From Bacteroides rodentium JCM 16496 (GTDB lineage Bacteria > Bacteroidota > Bacteroidia > Bacteroidales > Bacteroidaceae), in assembly GCF_000614125.1 (NCBI RefSeq), contig NZ_BAKJ01000039.1, positions 1 to 45,852 of the forward strand: 45,852 bases of DNA, written 5' to 3'. Below the pieces are notes generated by a model. That model had not been told where the DNA came from. It searched no databases and worked only from the letters and a program-made list of their open reading frames with translations. Below are positions 43,263 to 45,852 of this stretch, piece by piece (position 1 is the stretch's first letter; the number at the start of each line of letters is the position of its first letter). A program made the position numbers and the translations under genes.

Positions 43263-43285
43263 TGTGCAAATATCAAGTGACTATT

Positions 43286-44620
43286 ATGAAAAGACAACTG
43301 TTCACATTTTCCTTTCTTTGTTTGCTTGCACTAAATACAAGAGCACAAGATACCCTGACCTTGGAGAACTGCCTCGAAATAGGTATCGAAAACAATTTGT
43401 CCTTGCAAAGCAAACGGAAGGAAATACAAAAAGGAAAATACGGCATCTCTGAAAACCGGGCCAAACTGCTGCCCCAAATCAATGGTTTTGCCAACTATAA
43501 CGACAACATCGATCCACCCGTCTCCGTCACTGACGGCTCAGCGTATGGCAATCCCTACAATGTAACCCAAACCTTGCAATACAACGCCAACTTCGGATTA
43601 CAGCTGCAGATACCACTTTATAACCAAACACTCTACACCACTCTGTCCATAGCCAAAACCATGGATGAGATGAATCGGCTTTCTTATGAAAAGGCAAGAG
43701 AAGACCTCATTCTCCAAATTAGTCAAATGTACTATCTAGGACAAGTTACAGCAGAACAGATTATCCTGATAAAAGCCAACATCACCCGCCTGGAAGAGTT
43801 GAAAGACATCACTCAAGCCTTCTATGACAATGGTATGGCCATGGAAATAGACGTGAAACGCGTCAACATCAACCTGGAGAATCTCAAGGTGCAACACGAC
43901 AACGCACAAGCCATGATGGAACAGCAACTGAACCTGCTGAAATACATCATCGACTATCCGGCAGAAGAAAGGATAGCACTGGTACCGGTGAATACAGAAA
44001 CGATTACGCCTGCAGCACTCACCGGACTATCCGAAACACTATATGAACTCCAACTGCTGCAATCACAGAAACAACTCGCTGAACAACAAAAGACAATAGT
44101 CAGCAACGGCTACATCCCCTCCTTGAACCTGACGGGGAGCTGGATGTTCTCCGCCTATACGGACAAAGCTTATCATTGGTTCCACTCCGGCCCTTCCAAC
44201 CATTGGTATCGCTCCTATGGAGTGGGACTTTCCCTGCGTATCCCCATTTTCGACGGGCTGGACAAACGCTACAAGATACGTAAAGCAACCATTGATATAG
44301 AGAACATCAAGCTCACCCAAGAGAATACACGAAAGAATCTTCAAACACAATATTTGAATGCTACCAATGACCTGATGAACAGCCAGCGTAATTTCAAGAA
44401 GCAAAAGGACAATTACCTGCTTGCCGAAGATGTATATACCGTCACCATGGACCGTTATCGGGAAGGAATTGCCTCAATGACCGAAGTGTTGCAGGACGAA
44501 ATGCGGATGAGCGAAGCACAAAACAACTACATCAGCGCCCACTACAATTACCGGATAACCAACCTGACATTGCTGAAGCTGACGGGACAGTTGGAGACGT
44601 TGAGCCTCTCAATCCCTTAA
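43286..44620 (+). CDS. TolC-family outer-membrane efflux protein
   Basis: About 444 aa from ATG 43286 (MKRQLFTFSFLCLLALNTRAQ), chosen for the signal peptide; a longer frame begins at 43262. Two OEP repeats are visible (LTLENCLEIGIENNLSLQSKRKE near the N-terminus; the second after LPLVPV-like linker at ~235), with long coiled-coil helices (MEQQLNLLKYIID, ENTRKNLQTQYLNATNDLMNSQRNFKKQKDNY) and GLSLRIPIFDG. It forms the outer-membrane exit duct for the following membrane-fusion protein. Codon use looks GC-richer than in the PUL, so it probably belongs to the older chromosomal backbone. Confidence 0.93.
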   Translation: MKRQLFTFSFLCLLALNTRAQDTLTLENCLEIGIENNLSLQSKRKEIQKGKYGISENRAKLLPQINGFANYNDNIDPPVSVTDGSAYGNPYNVTQTLQYNANFGLQLQIPLYNQTLYTTLSIAKTMDEMNRLSYEKAREDLILQISQMYYLGQVTAEQIILIKANITRLEELKDITQAFYDNGMAMEIDVKRVNINLENLKVQHDNAQAMMEQQLNLLKYIIDYPAEERIALVPVNTETITPAALTGLSETLYELQLLQSQKQLAEQQKTIVSNGYIPSLNLTGSWMFSAYTDKAYHWFHSGPSNHWYRSYGVGLSLRIPIFDGLDKRYKIRKATIDIENIKLTQENTRKNLQTQYLNATNDLMNSQRNFKKQKDNYLLAEDVYTVTMDRYREGIASMTEVLQDEMRMSEAQNNYISAHYNYRITNLTLLKLTGQLETLSLSIP

Positions 44621-44695
44621 AGGGGAAGATGAATAAAAACCGTATTCAAGGACGGACGGATGTATATATAATAGATAAGTAAACAATATAATGAT

Positions 44696-45793
44696 ATGGA
44701 AACAACAGAGAACAATAAAACAGCAAGTACCCATCAAGAGAAAGCACGGAAACTGAAGAAGCTGCGCCGCTGGCAAATCGTTGTCAGCCTATTGGGAATA
44801 GCCATCCTTATCTGGGGCATGATTCAAGTGGTCTGCCTCTTTCTGGACTATAAACGGACAGAAACCAGTAACGATGCACAGATTGAGCAATACATATCCC
44901 CCGTCAATCTGCGCGCATCGGGCTATATCAAGAAAATTTGTTTCACTGAACACCAGGAAGTACACAAAGGAGACACCTTACTTATATTGGACGACCGGGA
45001 ATATAAGATTAGAGTGATGGAAGCCGAAGCTGCGCTCAAGGATGCGCAAGCCGGCGCCACAGTCATCGGTGCCACACTACAAACCACGCAAACCACAGCA
45101 TCCGTCTACGACGCCTCCATCGCAGAGATAGAAATCCGCCTTACCAAGCTGGAGAAAGACCGCCAACGATACCAGAACCTGGTGAGGAGAAACGCTGCTA
45201 CCCCCATTCAGCTGGAACAGATAGAAACCGAATATGCAGCTACCCACAAAAAGCTGGAAGCCGTGAAACGACAGCAGAAAGCTGCCTTGTCGGGTGTGAA
45301 CGAAGTGTCACATCGCCGTGAAAATACCGAAGCTGCCATACAACGGGCAACAGCCGCACTCGAAATGGCACGACTGAACCTCTCCTACACCGTAGTAGTA
45401 GCTCCTTGTGATGGAAAATTGGGACGGCGCACCCTTGAAGAGGGACAATTCATCACTGCCGGACAAACCATCACCTACATTCTGCCTGACACACAAAAGT
45501 GGATTATAGCCAACTACAAGGAAACCCAGATTGAGAATCTGCATTTGGGACAAGAGGTAGTCATCACCGTGGATGCCATCAGCGGCAGAGAATTCAAAGG
45601 AAAGATCACCGCCATCTCCGGAGCCACCGGTTCCAAGTATTCCCTGGTGCCCACGGATAATTCGGCCGGCAACTTCGTGAAGATACAGCAACGCATCCCG
45701 GTCCGCATCGACTTTACCGATTTGTCCAAAGAAGACAACAGCAGCCTTGCCGCCGGTATGATGGTAATAGTCAAAGCGAAAACAAGAAAATAG
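44696..45793 (+). CDS. HlyD/EmrA-family membrane-fusion protein
   Basis: Intact, 365 aa. A short basic cytoplasmic N-terminus precedes one membrane helix (~29-49, IVVSLLGIAILIWGMIQVVCLF), then a split lipoyl domain (LRASGYIKKICFTEHQEVHKGDTLLILDD and VVAPCDGKLGRRTLEEGQFI) around a coiled coil (~110-215, rich in Ala, Glu, Arg), and a beta-barrel end (EVVITVDAISGREFKGKI). It links an inner-membrane drug/H+ transporter to the TolC partner encoded 75 bp upstream. An EmrB-like permease is expected just past the window edge. Confidence 0.93.
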   Translation: METTENNKTASTHQEKARKLKKLRRWQIVVSLLGIAILIWGMIQVVCLFLDYKRTETSNDAQIEQYISPVNLRASGYIKKICFTEHQEVHKGDTLLILDDREYKIRVMEAEAALKDAQAGATVIGATLQTTQTTASVYDASIAEIEIRLTKLEKDRQRYQNLVRRNAATPIQLEQIETEYAATHKKLEAVKRQQKAALSGVNEVSHRRENTEAAIQRATAALEMARLNLSYTVVVAPCDGKLGRRTLEEGQFITAGQTITYILPDTQKWIIANYKETQIENLHLGQEVVITVDAISGREFKGKITAISGATGSKYSLVPTDNSAGNFVKIQQRIPVRIDFTDLSKEDNSSLAAGMMVIVKAKTRK

Positions 45794-45852
45794 GGATTAG
45801 GGATTAAGGGTTAGGGATTAAGGCAACCAACTCCCTAATCCCTAACTCCACC
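45793..45852. repeat. Telomere-like G-rich repeat with inverted copy after emrA-like gene
   Basis: Four GGG tracts separated by ATTA, ATTAA and TTA (45793-45816) match a G-quadruplex pattern. The right part GTTAGGGATTAAGG (45810-45823) is nearly complementary to CCCTAATCCCTAAC (45833-45846), so the same strand could instead form a hairpin. It begins at the stop codon of the preceding gene and runs to the window edge. Confidence 0.6.

Noticed and set aside
1..45852. CRISPR arrays, tRNA or rRNA genes, insertion sequences, integrases
   Set aside because: I found no regularly spaced repeats, no tRNA-like cloverleaf, no transposase motif and no terminal inverted repeats with target duplications.

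Overview
The window reads as the chromosome of a gut Bacteroidota, most likely Bacteroides or a close relative. The evidence is a SusC/SusD pair with a following surface lipoprotein, many secreted glycoside hydrolases with Bacteroidetes signal peptides or lipoboxes, very short intergenic gaps, and -7 boxes of the TAnnTTTG type. Almost all of it (about 1 to 41.9 kb) is one large polysaccharide utilization locus (PUL) on the minus strand.

Layout, read in transcription order (right to left). An AraC-family regulator (42154-43041, plus strand) faces the locus. A first block holds a sugar-porter MFS permease, a cytoplasmic DUF5107/TPR protein, a GH97, a GH99 and a GH92, and ends at an intrinsic terminator near 31.74 kb. 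A second block is susC, susD and a surface glycan-binding lipoprotein, ending at an intrinsic terminator near 24.77 kb. A third block of 13 genes runs to the left edge: EEP-family hydrolase, GH36, GH97, GH88, heparinase II/III-like lyase, GH31, galM, GH92, GH89, GH89, GH92, F5/8-GH92 and a GH105-CE12 fusion cut by the window edge. To the right, on the plus strand, lies an unrelated, visibly GC-richer TolC/EmrA efflux pair.

Working together, SusCD and the lipoprotein would bind and import oligosaccharides. Four GH92 (alpha-mannose), two GH89 (alpha-GlcNAc), GH99 (endo-alpha-mannosidase), GH36/GH31/two GH97 (alpha-galactose or alpha-glucose), and a lyase with GH88 and GH105 (uronic acid ends) would strip a highly branched alpha-linked glycan. 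GalM and the MFS permease would handle the released hexoses. No sulfatase is present. Mannose, alpha-GlcNAc and alpha-Gal, with an EEP hydrolase and a GH92 carrying Gln at the catalytic-acid position, would suit a decorated, possibly phosphorylated fungal-type mannan. The uronate enzymes show that the real target is more complex, and the substrate remains a hypothesis.

Quality warning: at least 21 small indels interrupt 13 of the 23 genes. Joining the frames restores full-length conserved proteins every time, and three deletions inside one GH92 hide each other. This looks like uncorrected sequencing error rather than mass pseudogenization. I give full gene spans and list the break points.
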